A stretch of 64,000 bases of DNA from Streptomyces caniscabiei (GCF_014930365.1 NZ_JABXWI010000011.1:360867-424866); one strand, 5' to 3'. Positions 1 to 8,190 are shown, counted from the first letter of the stretch. The notes: generated from the sequence alone by a model not told the origin. Numbers and translations are program-made.

Positions 1-712
1 GGAGTCCGCCGACACCGGACTGGACGACCAGGAGCGCCTTGCCGTCCGGGGTGCGGGTGATCCCGTTGGCGTTGACCGCCTCGCCCGGCGTCTGGGTCCA
101 GGCGCCGCCGAGGGTGACCGTGACGACCTCGTCCGGGCCCGGCAGCCGGCCGTCGCGGCCGATCGGGAGGGCGTACAGGACGGGCTGGAACGAGTCGGTG
201 AACCAGGCGGCGCTCGGGGTGAGGAAGACGTCGTTGGCGAAGGTCGGCGTCCTGGTGGTGAGCGTGTACGACGCGACGATCCTGCCGGTACGGACGTCCA
301 CCACCCGAGCGCCCTGACCGCGCCCGGCGACGAACAGCCGCCCCCGGTCGTCGAGTTTGAGCCCCACGGAGGGCGTACCGGGGCCGGCCGAGATGACGCG
401 GCCCGCGCCGGTGCGCAGGTCGGCGCGGTAGATCGAGCCGTCGCCGAGGGAGCCGAGGTAGGCGTACGGGCCGGCGCCGATGGTGATGCCCTCGGGGCGG
501 AAGCCGTTCGGCAGGGGGATGACGTCGGGCCACGGGTCCCCGGAGGCCGAGCCGGTCGCGGAGGCGGCGGACGTGGCGGAGGCTGCGGAGGTCCCGACGA
601 GCAGTGCGCCGGCGGTGGCGGCCGACGCCGTGAGCAGTCTTCGCCGACTGAGGTGGGGGGCGGGGCGGGCGGACAGGGAGTGCGTGGGATGCGGGGGGAG
701 CGGGGGTGCCAC
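1..712 (-). CDS. Tat-exported SMP-30/gluconolactonase-like beta-propeller protein (partial)
   Basis: The gene runs off the left edge, so only the first 237 codons are present. I chose the GTG at 712 because GAAGGGA lies seven bases upstream. The N-terminus carries a twin-arginine signal (SRRRLL near residues 24-29), then an Ala-rich hydrophobic stretch and an Ala/Ser/Thr linker, so the product should be exported through Tat. The mature part has propeller-like strands such as PNGFRPEGITIG and LDDRGRLFVAGRG, typical of the SMP-30/YvrE lactonase group. Similar Streptomyces proteins are sometimes labelled superoxide dismutase, but I see no SOD metal site. The substrate is unknown. It is separated from mshC by a strong hairpin. 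Confidence 0.72.
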   Translation of the reverse strand, partial: MAPPLPPHPTHSLSARPAPHLSRRRLLTASAATAGALLVGTSAASATSAASATGSASGDPWPDVIPLPNGFRPEGITIGAGPYAYLGSLGDGSIYRADLRTGAGRVISAGPGTPSVGLKLDDRGRLFVAGRGQGARVVDVRTGRIVASYTLTTRTPTFANDVFLTPSAAWFTDSFQPVLYALPIGRDGRLPGPDEVVTVTLGGAWTQTPGEAVNANGITRTPDGKALLVVQSGVGGL

Positions 713-996
713 TGTGCGTCCCTTCCACGAAGGGACCGGCAGCTGGCCGGTCCGGCTTCAACTGACGTCTGTCACCCCATCACATGCCGACCGGCCCCGC
801 AGCCCTTCGCCCCACGACCGACAGCGCCTTGACAGCCCCGGAACGGCTCGCGGCCGGATTGTGCCGGTCTGGCCGACTCGGCCGAACAGCTCCTCCCCCG
901 CTGCCCCGTGAACTTCCCTCGGGGCACCGCGTCTTCGGGTCCGGGCCTGGCCGTTCGCGGGTCGGCCGTCCGCCCGGCGTGCGGCCCGGCGCCGAG

Positions 997-1036
997 CGAT
1001 GGGGCGCGTCCTCCGGTCGGAGAACGCGCCCCATCG
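997..1036 (-). terminator. Hairpin terminator downstream of mshC
   Basis: CGATGGGGCGCGT at 997-1009 pairs with its complement at 1024-1036. The stem continues inward with one mismatch to a GGTC loop, giving about 18 pairs. It sits 80 bases past the mshC stop on the strand mshC is read from. There is no T-run, as is usual for Streptomyces terminators. Confidence 0.75.
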
Positions 1037-1076
1037 AGGTCCCTCGGGCAGGTGTGGCGTCGGGGACGCCTGCGCA

Positions 1077-1115
1077 GAGTCGTTACTGCAACGGCGGAGT
1101 CGTTACTGCAACGGC
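1077..1115. repeat. Two tandem 19-base direct repeats
   Basis: GAGTCGTTACTGCAACGGC occurs at 1077-1095 and again, one base later, at 1097-1115, with no mismatch. The second copy ends two bases before the mshC stop codon. Confidence 0.85.
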
Positions 1116-1116
1116 T

Positions 1117-2346
1117 TCACAGGGCCACGCCGAGGAGCGCGTCCACGGCGCGCGACACCACGCCGGGCGCGCTCTCGTCCGTACCGCCCCGCTCCTGCTG
1201 GAGGGCGGCCCAGCGGTCGACCGCGGCGAGCGCGGTGGGCGCGTCCAGGTCGTGCGCGAGGGCCTCGCGGATCTCCTCGACCAGCGCCTCCGCGGGCGGT
1301 CCGTCGGGCCGGGAGACGGCGGCGCGCCACCGGTCGAGCCGGGCCACGGCGTCCCGGAGCACCTGGTCGGTCCACTCCCAGTCGGACCGGTAGTGGTGGG
1401 CGAGGAGCGCGAGCCGTATCGCGGCCGGGTCGACCCCGTCGCGGCGCAGCGCGGAGACGAAGACCAGGTTCCCCTTGGACTTCGACATCTTCTCGCCGTG
1501 CAGCGCCACCATGCCGGCGTGGACGTACGCCTTGGCCATGGGGAACTCGCCGGTCAGCGCCTGCGCGTGGGAGGCGCCCATCTCGTGGTGCGGGAAGGCG
1601 AGGTCGGAGCCGCCGCCCTGGACGTCGAAGCCCATGCCGAGATGGTCGAGGGCGATGGCGACGCACTCGATGTGCCAGCCGGGGCGGCCGCGGCCGAGGG
1701 AGCCGCCGTCCCAGCTGGGCTCGCCCTCGCGTGCGGCCATCCAGAGCATGGGGTCGAGGGGGTTCTTCTTGCCCGGCCGGTCCGGGTCGCCACCGCGCTC
1801 GGCGGAGAGCAGGCGCATCGTGGCGGCGTCCAGGCGGGAGACCTTGCCGAAGTCGGGGTCGGACTCGACGGAGAAGTAGATGTCCCCTTCGAGTTCGTAC
1901 GCGGCGCCGGAGTCACGGAGCCGCTCGACGAGCGGAATGATGCCGGGGATGGCCTCGACCGCGCCGATGTAGTGGCGGGGCGGGAGCATCCGCAGGGCGG
2001 TCATGTCCTCGCGGAAGAGGGCGGTCTCCTTCTCGGCGAGGGCCACCCAGTCGATGGCGTCGCGCTCGGCCCGCTCCAGCAGGGGGTCGTCGACGTCCGT
2101 CACGTTCTGGACGTAGTGAACCTGCCGCTTGGTGTCGAGCCACACACGCTGAACGAGGTCGAACGCGTTGTAGGTCGCCGCGTGACCCATGTGGGTCGCG
2201 TCGTACGGCGTGATGCCGCAGACGTAGATACGGGCGACGGGACCGGGGTCAAGGGTGATGAGCCCATCGGTCGCGGTGTCGTGGATCCGAAGGTCGCGGC
2301 CCTTGCCGGGCAGGGCGGGGACCTCAGAAGCGGGCCAGGCATGCAT
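1117..2346 (-). CDS. mshC: MshC, cysteine:GlcN-Ins ligase (mycothiol synthesis)
   Basis: This 409-residue protein is the ATP-dependent ligase that joins L-cysteine to 1D-myo-inosityl glucosamine, the penultimate step of mycothiol synthesis in the actinobacterial cytosol. It has a class I cysteinyl-tRNA-synthetase fold. The zinc cysteine is at residue 43 (YVCGITPYDATHMGHA, which includes the HIGH-like signature) and KMSKSKGN lies near residue 287. It lacks the long tRNA-binding C-terminus of CysS, as expected for MshC. The ATG start at 2346 gives the usual MHAWP N-terminus. The gene follows the histidine phosphatase, DUF3090 and SCO1664-family genes on the same strand, an order conserved in actinobacteria, and a strong hairpin follows it. 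Confidence 0.95.
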   Translation of the reverse strand: MHAWPASEVPALPGKGRDLRIHDTATDGLITLDPGPVARIYVCGITPYDATHMGHAATYNAFDLVQRVWLDTKRQVHYVQNVTDVDDPLLERAERDAIDWVALAEKETALFREDMTALRMLPPRHYIGAVEAIPGIIPLVERLRDSGAAYELEGDIYFSVESDPDFGKVSRLDAATMRLLSAERGGDPDRPGKKNPLDPMLWMAAREGEPSWDGGSLGRGRPGWHIECVAIALDHLGMGFDVQGGGSDLAFPHHEMGASHAQALTGEFPMAKAYVHAGMVALHGEKMSKSKGNLVFVSALRRDGVDPAAIRLALLAHHYRSDWEWTDQVLRDAVARLDRWRAAVSRPDGPPAEALVEEIREALAHDLDAPTALAAVDRWAALQQERGGTDESAPGVVSRAVDALLGVAL

Positions 2347-2510
2347 GCCACGAGCCTAACCCGATCGCCGCGTTGCCATGCGGGGCCCTCCGGGGGTTCG
2401 GCCGGTCGCCCGGTGGCTCGGGGGTACGGGCTGTCGCGCGAGTGCCGCCAGGCGGGTGGGCCGCCTGCCGACTCGGGGGTTCGGGCTGTGCGGCGACTGC
2501 CGCCGGGATG

Positions 2511-2543
2511 TGGCTGATCGCGCAGTTCCCCGCGCCCCTGACG
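2511..2543. repeat. Dispersed intergenic palindromic element, copy A
   Basis: This stretch carries the shared core CTGATCGCGCAGTTCCCCGC, continuing into GCCCCTG, and then an inverted CGGGGCGCG. It lies in the 206-base gap between mshC and the SCO1664-family gene. The same core recurs elsewhere in the window between genes. Confidence 0.7.
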
Positions 2544-2552
2544 GGGCGCGCC

Positions 2553-3407
2553 TCAGACCGGGGGCCAGGGGATCGCCGGCCACTCGCCGCTCGGCTCCGG
2601 GTGGCGTCCGCTCTTCAGCAGCGCGGCGACCCGCTCCCGTGTCGCGTCCAGCTCGGCCGGTGTGATCAACGCGACGAGCTTCTCGGCCAGCGCCCCGCCC
2701 TCGCCGAGCGCGTCCCGCAGCCGCTCCAGCACGCCCACGGCCTCGTCCGTGAGCGGCTCCCCCGCCCAGCCCCAGAGCAGTGTCCGCAGCTTGTTCTCGA
2801 CGTTGAAGGTCACTCCGTGGTCGATGCCGTAGAGCCGCCCCTCGGCGGCGGGCAGAAGGTGCCCGCCCTTGCGGTCGGCGTTGTTGACGACCGCGTCGAG
2901 GACCGCGAGCCGCCGCAGCCGCTGGTCGTCGGCGTGCACGAGGAGCGCGGTCTCGCCCTCCCCGACCTCCGCGAAGCCGACGGCCTTCCAGCCCTCCCCG
3001 GCCTCCTCGCCCTCGACGAGGGCCAGCAGCTCGGATCCGGGCGCGCCCTCGATCCACAGCTGGCACATGCCCTGCCCGTACGGCCCGTCGCGCAGGACGG
3101 TGGGCGGGACCAGCCCCCAGCCGGTCGCCTCGGACACCTCGTACGCGGCGACCTCCCGCTGTGCGAGCGTCCCGTCGGGGAAGTCCCACAGGGGCCGCTC
3201 CCCGGCGACGGGCTTGTAGACGCAGGCGGCTTCCCGGCCGTCGAGCGAGACCGTGCAGTACAGCACCGCGTTGGACGCCTCCCGCACCTGTCCGCGCACG
3301 GTCAGCTCGCCCTCGGCCAGCAGCCGGACCGACGGCTCGGCCGGGGTGGGCGACAGCTCGGCGGAGGAGGTCACTCCCCGCGCCGGTATCCGTTCTGGCG
3401 CGGACAT
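2553..3407 (-). CDS. SCO1664-family PI3/PI4-kinase-like protein
   Basis: The predicted protein has 284 residues. The fold resembles phosphatidylinositol 3-/4-kinases. There is an ATP-site lysine in VYKPVAGERPLWDFPDG (near residue 60), a catalytic-loop sequence NNADRKGGH (near 185) and a DFG-equivalent IDHGVTFN (near 205). The substrate is unknown; no lipid or protein target is established in bacteria for this family. I chose ATG 3407 because GGAAGGAC lies just upstream. A GTG at 3374, which overlaps the previous stop as GTGA, is the alternative. It overlaps the DUF3090 gene and lies upstream of mshC, so co-transcription with both is likely. Confidence 0.82.
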   Translation of the reverse strand: MSAPERIPARGVTSSAELSPTPAEPSVRLLAEGELTVRGQVREASNAVLYCTVSLDGREAACVYKPVAGERPLWDFPDGTLAQREVAAYEVSEATGWGLVPPTVLRDGPYGQGMCQLWIEGAPGSELLALVEGEEAGEGWKAVGFAEVGEGETALLVHADDQRLRRLAVLDAVVNNADRKGGHLLPAAEGRLYGIDHGVTFNVENKLRTLLWGWAGEPLTDEAVGVLERLRDALGEGGALAEKLVALITPAELDATRERVAALLKSGRHPEPSGEWPAIPWPPV

Positions 3408-3961
3408 ACGTGTCCTTCCGGGTCGAGCGGCAGACTGCACAGCGGGCACGGCGGCCGCCCCGCGTTGACGACGTCGAGGGCGCGCTTGGCGAAGGCCCGG
3501 GCCTGGGAGCCGGTGAGGCGGACGCGGAGCATCGGCGGGCCGTTCTCCTCGTCCTGGAGCATCCGCTCCTCCGCCTCGGCCAGGTCCTCCTCGGAGTCGG
3601 CGTCCAGCTCGACCAGGGCCTGGGCCTCGACGATCATCCGCTCCTCGTCGCCGTCCCAGGCCAAGGCCATGGTGCCGACCCGGAACTCCTCCTCGACGGG
3701 GGTCTCCAGCGGTGCCGTGTCGGACACCTCGGTGGGGGCGACGGCCGGCACCGCGGCGTTGCCGCCGCTGCGCCGCACGACCTCGTCCAGCAGTTCGTCC
3801 ATGCGCTCGGCGAGCGCGGCGACCTGGGTCTTCTCCAGGGCGACGCTGGTGACGCGCTGCCCCGAGGAGGCCTGCAGGAAGAAGGTACGGCGCCCGGGCA
3901 GCCCGACCGTACCGGCCACGAAGCGGTCCGGGGGGTCGTAGAGGAACACCTGACGGGACAC
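3371..3961 (-). CDS. DUF3090 protein with C-terminal zinc ribbon
   Basis: This 196-residue cytosolic protein begins MSRQVFLYDPPDRFVAGTVG, the hallmark of the DUF3090 family found across actinobacteria. The C-terminus has CPLC and a later C in HVCPRQNG, consistent with a small zinc-binding ribbon. No enzymatic function is known. It lies between the histidine phosphatase and the kinase-like gene and overlaps the latter by up to 37 bases, so the three are probably translated together. The pairing of a kinase-like protein, a zinc-ribbon protein and a phosphatase suggests one modification circuit, which is inference. Confidence 0.85.
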   Translation of the reverse strand: MSRQVFLYDPPDRFVAGTVGLPGRRTFFLQASSGQRVTSVALEKTQVAALAERMDELLDEVVRRSGGNAAVPAVAPTEVSDTAPLETPVEEEFRVGTMALAWDGDEERMIVEAQALVELDADSEEDLAEAEERMLQDEENGPPMLRVRLTGSQARAFAKRALDVVNAGRPPCPLCSLPLDPEGHVCPRQNGYRRGE

Positions 3962-4058
3962 GTCCTGTCTCCATTGGAATCGACGTCGGGACCGGCCGCG
4001 TCGGCTGCTGAGAAGGTTCAGCGCCGCCGCGACCGCTTCACCCTACTGCGGTTGACGA

Positions 4059-4745
4059 TCACGGTGCCCCCGCACCGCCCCCCACGGTCGCGTCACCGCT
4101 CGGGGGCTCCTCGCGCGGCGCCAGGGACGAGAAGTCCCCGGTGTCGCCGAGACGGACGAGAAACGGCCTGAGTCGGGTGTAACGGATCGCGGTGATGGAA
4201 CACGGTTCGACAGAGATCCGCTGGAAGAGGTCCAGATGAAGTCCGAGTGCGTCCGCGACGAGCGACTTGATGATGTCGCCGTGCGAGCACATCACGAACA
4301 CGGCGTCCGCGCCGTGGTCGCGCTCCACGCGCGCGTTCCACTCCCGGACCGCCTCCGCGGCCCGGTGCTGCATGGCCCGCATCGACTCGCCGCCCGGGAA
4401 CGCGGCGGCCGTCGGATGCGTCTGGACGACCTGCATCAGCGGTTCGTCGTTCAGCTCGGCGAGCTTGCGGCCGGACCAGTCGCCGTAGTGGCACTCGCCG
4501 ATCCGCTCGTCGGTGTGGGGGACGAGGCCGGGCCGGCTGTCGAGCAGCGGCCGGATCGTCTCCTGGCAGCGCTGGAGCGGGCTGGTGACGACCTCGGCGA
4601 TCGGCAGCCCGGCGAGGCGGCCGGGCAGCGCCGCGGCCTGCGCGGCGCCTCGCTCGTCGAGCGCGACCCCGGGCGTCCACCCGGCGAGCACGCCCTCGGT
4701 GTTGGCGGTGGAACGTCCGTGCCGGACGAGGATCAACGTGGGCAT
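4059..4745 (-). CDS. Histidine phosphatase (phosphoglycerate-mutase superfamily)
   Basis: The protein has 228 residues from the ATG at 4745. The catalytic LVRHGRSTANT is at the N-terminus (His about residue 8), TSPLQRCQET follows, and the second catalytic histidine is in VMCSHGDIIKSL (about residue 155). It belongs to the MSMEG_4193-type subgroup that neighbours DUF3090 genes. It probably acts as a phosphatase rather than a mutase, but the substrate is unknown. The last 25 residues are Pro/Gly-rich. It is the first gene of the four-gene run ending with mshC and is divergent from the CorA gene, 74 bases away. Confidence 0.85.
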   Translation of the reverse strand: MPTLILVRHGRSTANTEGVLAGWTPGVALDERGAAQAAALPGRLAGLPIAEVVTSPLQRCQETIRPLLDSRPGLVPHTDERIGECHYGDWSGRKLAELNDEPLMQVVQTHPTAAAFPGGESMRAMQHRAAEAVREWNARVERDHGADAVFVMCSHGDIIKSLVADALGLHLDLFQRISVEPCSITAIRYTRLRPFLVRLGDTGDFSSLAPREEPPSGDATVGGGAGAP

Positions 4746-4819
4746 GCGCCCCAGCCTAGACGCCTGCCCGACGACCTCCCCCGGCCCTGTGGACAAGGCC
4801 CCGCGAAAGGAAACTCCCC

Positions 4820-5815
4820 GTGATCGTCGACTGCGCCGTCTACCGCGACGGGCACCGCATCGAGGGCCCCGACGACCTCTCCGACGCCCTGGCCGCCGCC
4901 CGTGCCTCCGGCGGCTTCGTGTGGATCGGCCTGCACGAGCCGTCGGAGAAGGAGTTCGCCCTGGTCACCGAGGAGTTCGCGCTGCATCCGCTGGCCGTGG
5001 AGGACGCCCTGAAGGCCCACCAGCGGCCGAAGCTGGAGGTGTACGACGACTCGCTGTTCATGGTCCTCAAGCCGGTCGTGTACGAGCCGTCCAGTGACAC
5101 CGTGACCTCCGGCGAGGTGATGGTCTTCCTCGGCCACGCCTTCGTCGTGACCGTCCGCCACGGCAAGGGCTCACCGCTGGGCGTCGTACGCCGTCGTCTG
5201 GAGCGGGAGCCCGAACTGCTCGGCAAGGGGCCCACGTCGGTGCTGTACGCGATCACGGACGCCACCGTCGACCACTATCTGGAGGTGGCGACCGAGCTCC
5301 AGACCGACCTGGAGGAGTTGGAGACGGAGGTCTTCTCCCCCGACCTCGGCGGCTCACGGAACACGGCGTCCAGGATCTACACCTTCAAACGCCAGGTCCT
5401 GGAGTTCCGCCGGGCCACCGGCCCGCTCGCCGCACCGCTCGCCCGGCTCTCGGGCACCGGCACCTCCACCCTCGCGGTGCCCTTCGTCGAGGAGAAGGCC
5501 CAGCCGTTCTTCCGTGACGTCAACGACCACCTCACCCGCGTCAACGAGTCCGTCGAGGGGCTGGACCGGCTGGTCTCCGACATCCTCTCCGCGCATCTGG
5601 CGCAGATGAGCGTCCGCCAGAACGACGACATGCGGAAGATCTCCGCCTGGGCGGCGATGGCCGCGATCCCGACCATGGCCGCCGGCGTCTACGGCATGAA
5701 CTTCGAGCACATGCCCGAACTGCGCTGGGTGTGGTCCTACCCGGCGCTGATGGCCCTGATGGTCATGACGGAGGTGCTGGTGTACCGGCTCTTCAAGCGC
5801 CGCGGCTGGCTGTAG
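4820..5815 (+). CDS. corA: CorA-family Mg2+/Co2+ channel
   Basis: The 331-residue protein has a large cytosolic N-terminal domain and two C-terminal membrane helices. The family signature YGMNFEHMPEL follows the first helix (near residue 291), and the second helix ends in a basic KRRGWL tail. It should form a pentameric channel for magnesium and possibly cobalt in the inner membrane. The start is the GTG at 4820, after AAAGGAAA. It is divergent from the phosphatase gene and convergent with the ferritin-like gene. Confidence 0.93.
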   Translation: MIVDCAVYRDGHRIEGPDDLSDALAAARASGGFVWIGLHEPSEKEFALVTEEFALHPLAVEDALKAHQRPKLEVYDDSLFMVLKPVVYEPSSDTVTSGEVMVFLGHAFVVTVRHGKGSPLGVVRRRLEREPELLGKGPTSVLYAITDATVDHYLEVATELQTDLEELETEVFSPDLGGSRNTASRIYTFKRQVLEFRRATGPLAAPLARLSGTGTSTLAVPFVEEKAQPFFRDVNDHLTRVNESVEGLDRLVSDILSAHLAQMSVRQNDDMRKISAWAAMAAIPTMAAGVYGMNFEHMPELRWVWSYPALMALMVMTEVLVYRLFKRRGWL

Positions 5816-5841
5816 CGAGCGAACGCCCCGTGCCGCCGTCG

Positions 5842-5906
5842 CCCGTGCCGTACGCGCGCGAGGGCGGACCGTCCGCCCGTGCCGTACGCGCGCGTGGGCG
5901 GACCGT
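5842..5906. repeat. Tandem 31-base repeat pair in a convergent gap
   Basis: A 31-base unit beginning CCCGTGCCGTACGCGCGCG spans 5842-5872 and is repeated at 5876-5906 with one A/T difference. It lies between the convergent corA and ferritin-like genes, with self-complementary ACGCGCGCGT-like tracts inside. Confidence 0.75.
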
Positions 5907-5943
5907 GCGGCTCCACGCGCGCGTGACGGGTGTGCCGAGGTGC

Positions 5944-6732
5944 TCAGGCGAACTCGGGGGCGGCAGTAGCCGGTCCGCCCAGTGCGTCACGGCGTTCCGG
6001 CATCGCCAGGGTCACCATGCGGCGCCAGCCGACGGCCCGCTCGTACGCGTACACGGCGTGGATACCGGCGGCGAGGACGGCCGCCTTCGCCCTGGGCCAG
6101 CCGAGGACGCGCCCCATCCGGTCCATCACGGCCAGGCTGACGTCCCGGTAGACGGCGATCTCCGCGAGGGCGCACTCGCGCAGGGTCCGCTGGATCAGAC
6201 GGCCGTGTCCGGCGGCCGCGTAGCGCAGCAGTTCCTCGTGGGTGTAGGCGAGGTGGTTGTCCTCGTCGTCGGAGATCATCCGGACGGCCTTGCCCATCTC
6301 GGGGTGGTCCGCGAAGTGCTTGCGGAGCATCACCATCTGGTCGGAGGCGCGCTGTTCGGTGACCCGGCTGTGGGACAGGTAGACGATGACGTCCCGCAGC
6401 GTGAGGGCCTGGTCGGCCTTGAGCTTCTCGTGCGCGAGACCGATGCCACGGCGTTCGAGGAGCATGGTGTAGTCGGTCTCGGGCGGGACCTCCACCGGCT
6501 GGAGGCCGCGCTTCTTCATCAGGGCGTTGAAGATCCGCCCGTGCTTGTCCTCGTCGGCACCGTGACGGGTGATCTTCGGTGCGAGCGCGCGCTCGCTCTG
6601 CGGGACGAGCGCGGCGATGCGCGCGTTCTCCCAGCCGCCCTGTGTCTCGCCGCTGGCGGCGATGGAACAGAACAGCCGGAACGACTCGTCGTTGTCGACG
6701 ATCTCCTGGAAGAGACTCTTGGCCGAAAGCAT
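5944..6732 (-). CDS. Ferritin-like superfamily protein
   Basis: The protein has 262 residues from the ATG at 6732, where GAGAGG lies upstream. Reading further upstream would add a less likely MSDTAV extension. The sequence is helical with acidic/His pairs such as ADEDKHGRIFN (near residue 67) and DDEDNHLAYTHEE (near 155), as in diiron ferritin-like bundles. A role in iron or redox chemistry is likely, but no specific activity can be named. It is monocistronic by position, with a 280-base gap to the LLM oxidoreductase. Confidence 0.65.
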   Translation of the reverse strand: MLSAKSLFQEIVDNDESFRLFCSIAASGETQGGWENARIAALVPQSERALAPKITRHGADEDKHGRIFNALMKKRGLQPVEVPPETDYTMLLERRGIGLAHEKLKADQALTLRDVIVYLSHSRVTEQRASDQMVMLRKHFADHPEMGKAVRMISDDEDNHLAYTHEELLRYAAAGHGRLIQRTLRECALAEIAVYRDVSLAVMDRMGRVLGWPRAKAAVLAAGIHAVYAYERAVGWRRMVTLAMPERRDALGGPATAAPEFA

Positions 6733-6747
6733 CTGAGGCACCTCTCT

Positions 6748-6774
6748 GCAGGGGTCCTGGCAGGGGTCCTGCAG
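6748..6774. repeat. Short direct repeat upstream of the ferritin-like gene
   Basis: GCAGGGGTCCTG occurs twice back to back, with outer CTGCAG sites. The unit lies about 15 bases upstream of the start codon on the promoter side, so it could be a binding site, though nothing specific is recognised. Confidence 0.5.
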
Positions 6775-7012
6775 AAAACGAGTCAAATGGGGTACCAGGA
6801 GCCGGGCAACAGCTGTGTCGGACAAATCCGCCGAACGAAGGATGCCGGGGCGGCGCGAACGCGTAACCGAGCGGGTACCGCCGCGTTGTCCTCCGTGACG
6901 GCCGTGGCGGGGAAGACCCCCGAGCCCCCACCACGGCCGCGGAACTTTCCCGGCCCCCGGTCCGGCCGATTCCGGCCGGTTCCGCCGCGCGCCGGCCGCT
7001 GCTCCGTTCGGG

Positions 7013-8068
7013 TTACGCGAGCCCGGCCAGCTCCATGGCCTCGGTGCCGGCCCGGAGCGAGGCGATCCGCTCGTCCAGGGTGAAGCCCGCCGGGGCGAGG
7101 GTGAGGGTGGTGACGCCGGCCTCGGCGTAGGCCTTCATCCGGTCGGCGATGCGCTCCACGGAACCGAGCAGCGTCGTCTGGTCGATCAGCTCGTGCGGAA
7201 TCGCCGCCGCGGCGCCCGCCTTGTCGCCGGCCAGGTACTTGTCCTGGATCTCGGCGGCCTCCTTCTCGTACCCCATGCGCTGGGCGAGCTGGTTGTAGAA
7301 GTTCTGCTTGCGGCTGCCCATGCCGCCGACGTACAGCGCGGTGTACGGGCGGAAGGTGTCGGCGAGCGTGGTCACGTCCTTGTCGTCGCCGACGGCGAGG
7401 GGCAGGGTCGGGCAGACGTCGAACCCGTCGAGGGTCTTGCCGGCCTTCTCCCGTCCCGCCCGCAGGTACTTGATCGCCGTGTCCTCCAGGTGCGCGGCGG
7501 AGGGGAAGATCAGCAGGGCGCCGTCGGCGATCTCGCCGGTCTGCTCCAGGTTCTTCGGGCCGATCGCGGCGATGTACAGCGGGATGTGCTCACGAGTGGG
7601 GTGCACGGTCAGCTTCAGCGGCTTGCCGGGGCCGCCGGGCAGCGGCAGCGTCCAGTGCTCGCCCTCGTGGGACAGGCGCTCCCGGGTCATCGCCTTGCGG
7701 ACGATCTCCACGTACTCGCGGGTGCGGGCGAGGGGCTTGTCGAACTTGACCCCGTACCAGCCCTCGGAGACCTGCGGCCCTGAGACGCCGAGGCCGAGCC
7801 GGAAGCGGCCGCCGGAGAGCGAGTCCAGCGTCGCGGCGGTCATCGCGGTCATCGCGGGCTGGCGCGCCGGGATCTGGAAGATGGCCGAGCCCACGTCGAT
7901 GCGGTCGGTCTTGGCGGCGACCCAGCTGAGGACGGTGGCGGCGTCGGAGCCGTACGCCTCCGCGGCCCAGCACACCGCGTACCCCAGCCGGTCGGCCTCC
8001 TGGGCCACGGCCAGGTTGTCCCCGTCCATTCCGGCACCCCAGTAGCCGAGGTTGATCCCGAGCTTCAT
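7013..8068 (-). CDS. LLM-class F420-dependent oxidoreductase
   Basis: This 351-residue protein is a luciferase-like TIM-barrel enzyme. Family features are MKLGINLGYWG at the start, GSAIFQIPARQP (near residue 60), SGGRFRLGLGVSGPQVSEGWYG (near 85-105, given in part), and a C-terminal TLTLAPAGFTLDERI. Such enzymes use coenzyme F420, which streptomycetes make, but the substrate is unknown. The ATG at 8068 is the first start. A 14-base palindrome TTACCCATCGGTAA lies 26 bases upstream. It is divergent from the aldo/keto reductase gene. Confidence 0.9.
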   Translation of the reverse strand: MKLGINLGYWGAGMDGDNLAVAQEADRLGYAVCWAAEAYGSDAATVLSWVAAKTDRIDVGSAIFQIPARQPAMTAMTAATLDSLSGGRFRLGLGVSGPQVSEGWYGVKFDKPLARTREYVEIVRKAMTRERLSHEGEHWTLPLPGGPGKPLKLTVHPTREHIPLYIAAIGPKNLEQTGEIADGALLIFPSAAHLEDTAIKYLRAGREKAGKTLDGFDVCPTLPLAVGDDKDVTTLADTFRPYTALYVGGMGSRKQNFYNQLAQRMGYEKEAAEIQDKYLAGDKAGAAAAIPHELIDQTTLLGSVERIADRMKAYAEAGVTTLTLAPAGFTLDERIASLRAGTEAMELAGLA

Positions 8069-8093
8069 AGAGACCGCCTTCCCTTACCCATCG

Positions 8094-8107
8094 GTAACGT
8101 CCGTGTT
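8094..8107. promoter_or_regulatory. Operator-like palindrome upstream of the LLM gene
   Basis: TTACCCATCGGTAA has TTACC and GGTAA arms around CATC. It lies 26 bases from the LLM start codon, where a TetR- or MarR-type repressor could overlap the promoter. Confidence 0.5.
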
Positions 8108-8190
8108 TCCGCCGACCCTACCCTTGCGCTCCGCTGAGGGGGCGGGGGAGCTCGGGAGGCTGAGGTTGTCTGGCGAGCGCGGGTCGGTCG

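Larger units (their letters stand above)
713..1116. other. Gene-free region with a hairpin and a tandem repeat
   Basis: About 400 bases lie between the propeller gene and mshC. I see no coding frame with convincing codon use. The stretch contains the promoter side of the propeller gene, the long hairpin at 997-1036 and two tandem copies of a 19-base sequence at 1077-1115. Confidence 0.6.

Noticed and set aside
1..712. Superoxide dismutase, a label sometimes used for similar Streptomyces proteins
   Set aside because: No SOD metal ligands are seen; the visible segments are beta-propeller-like.
784..2517. A long plus-strand open frame across mshC
   Set aside because: It reads antisense through a clear mshC gene and has no recognisable domain.
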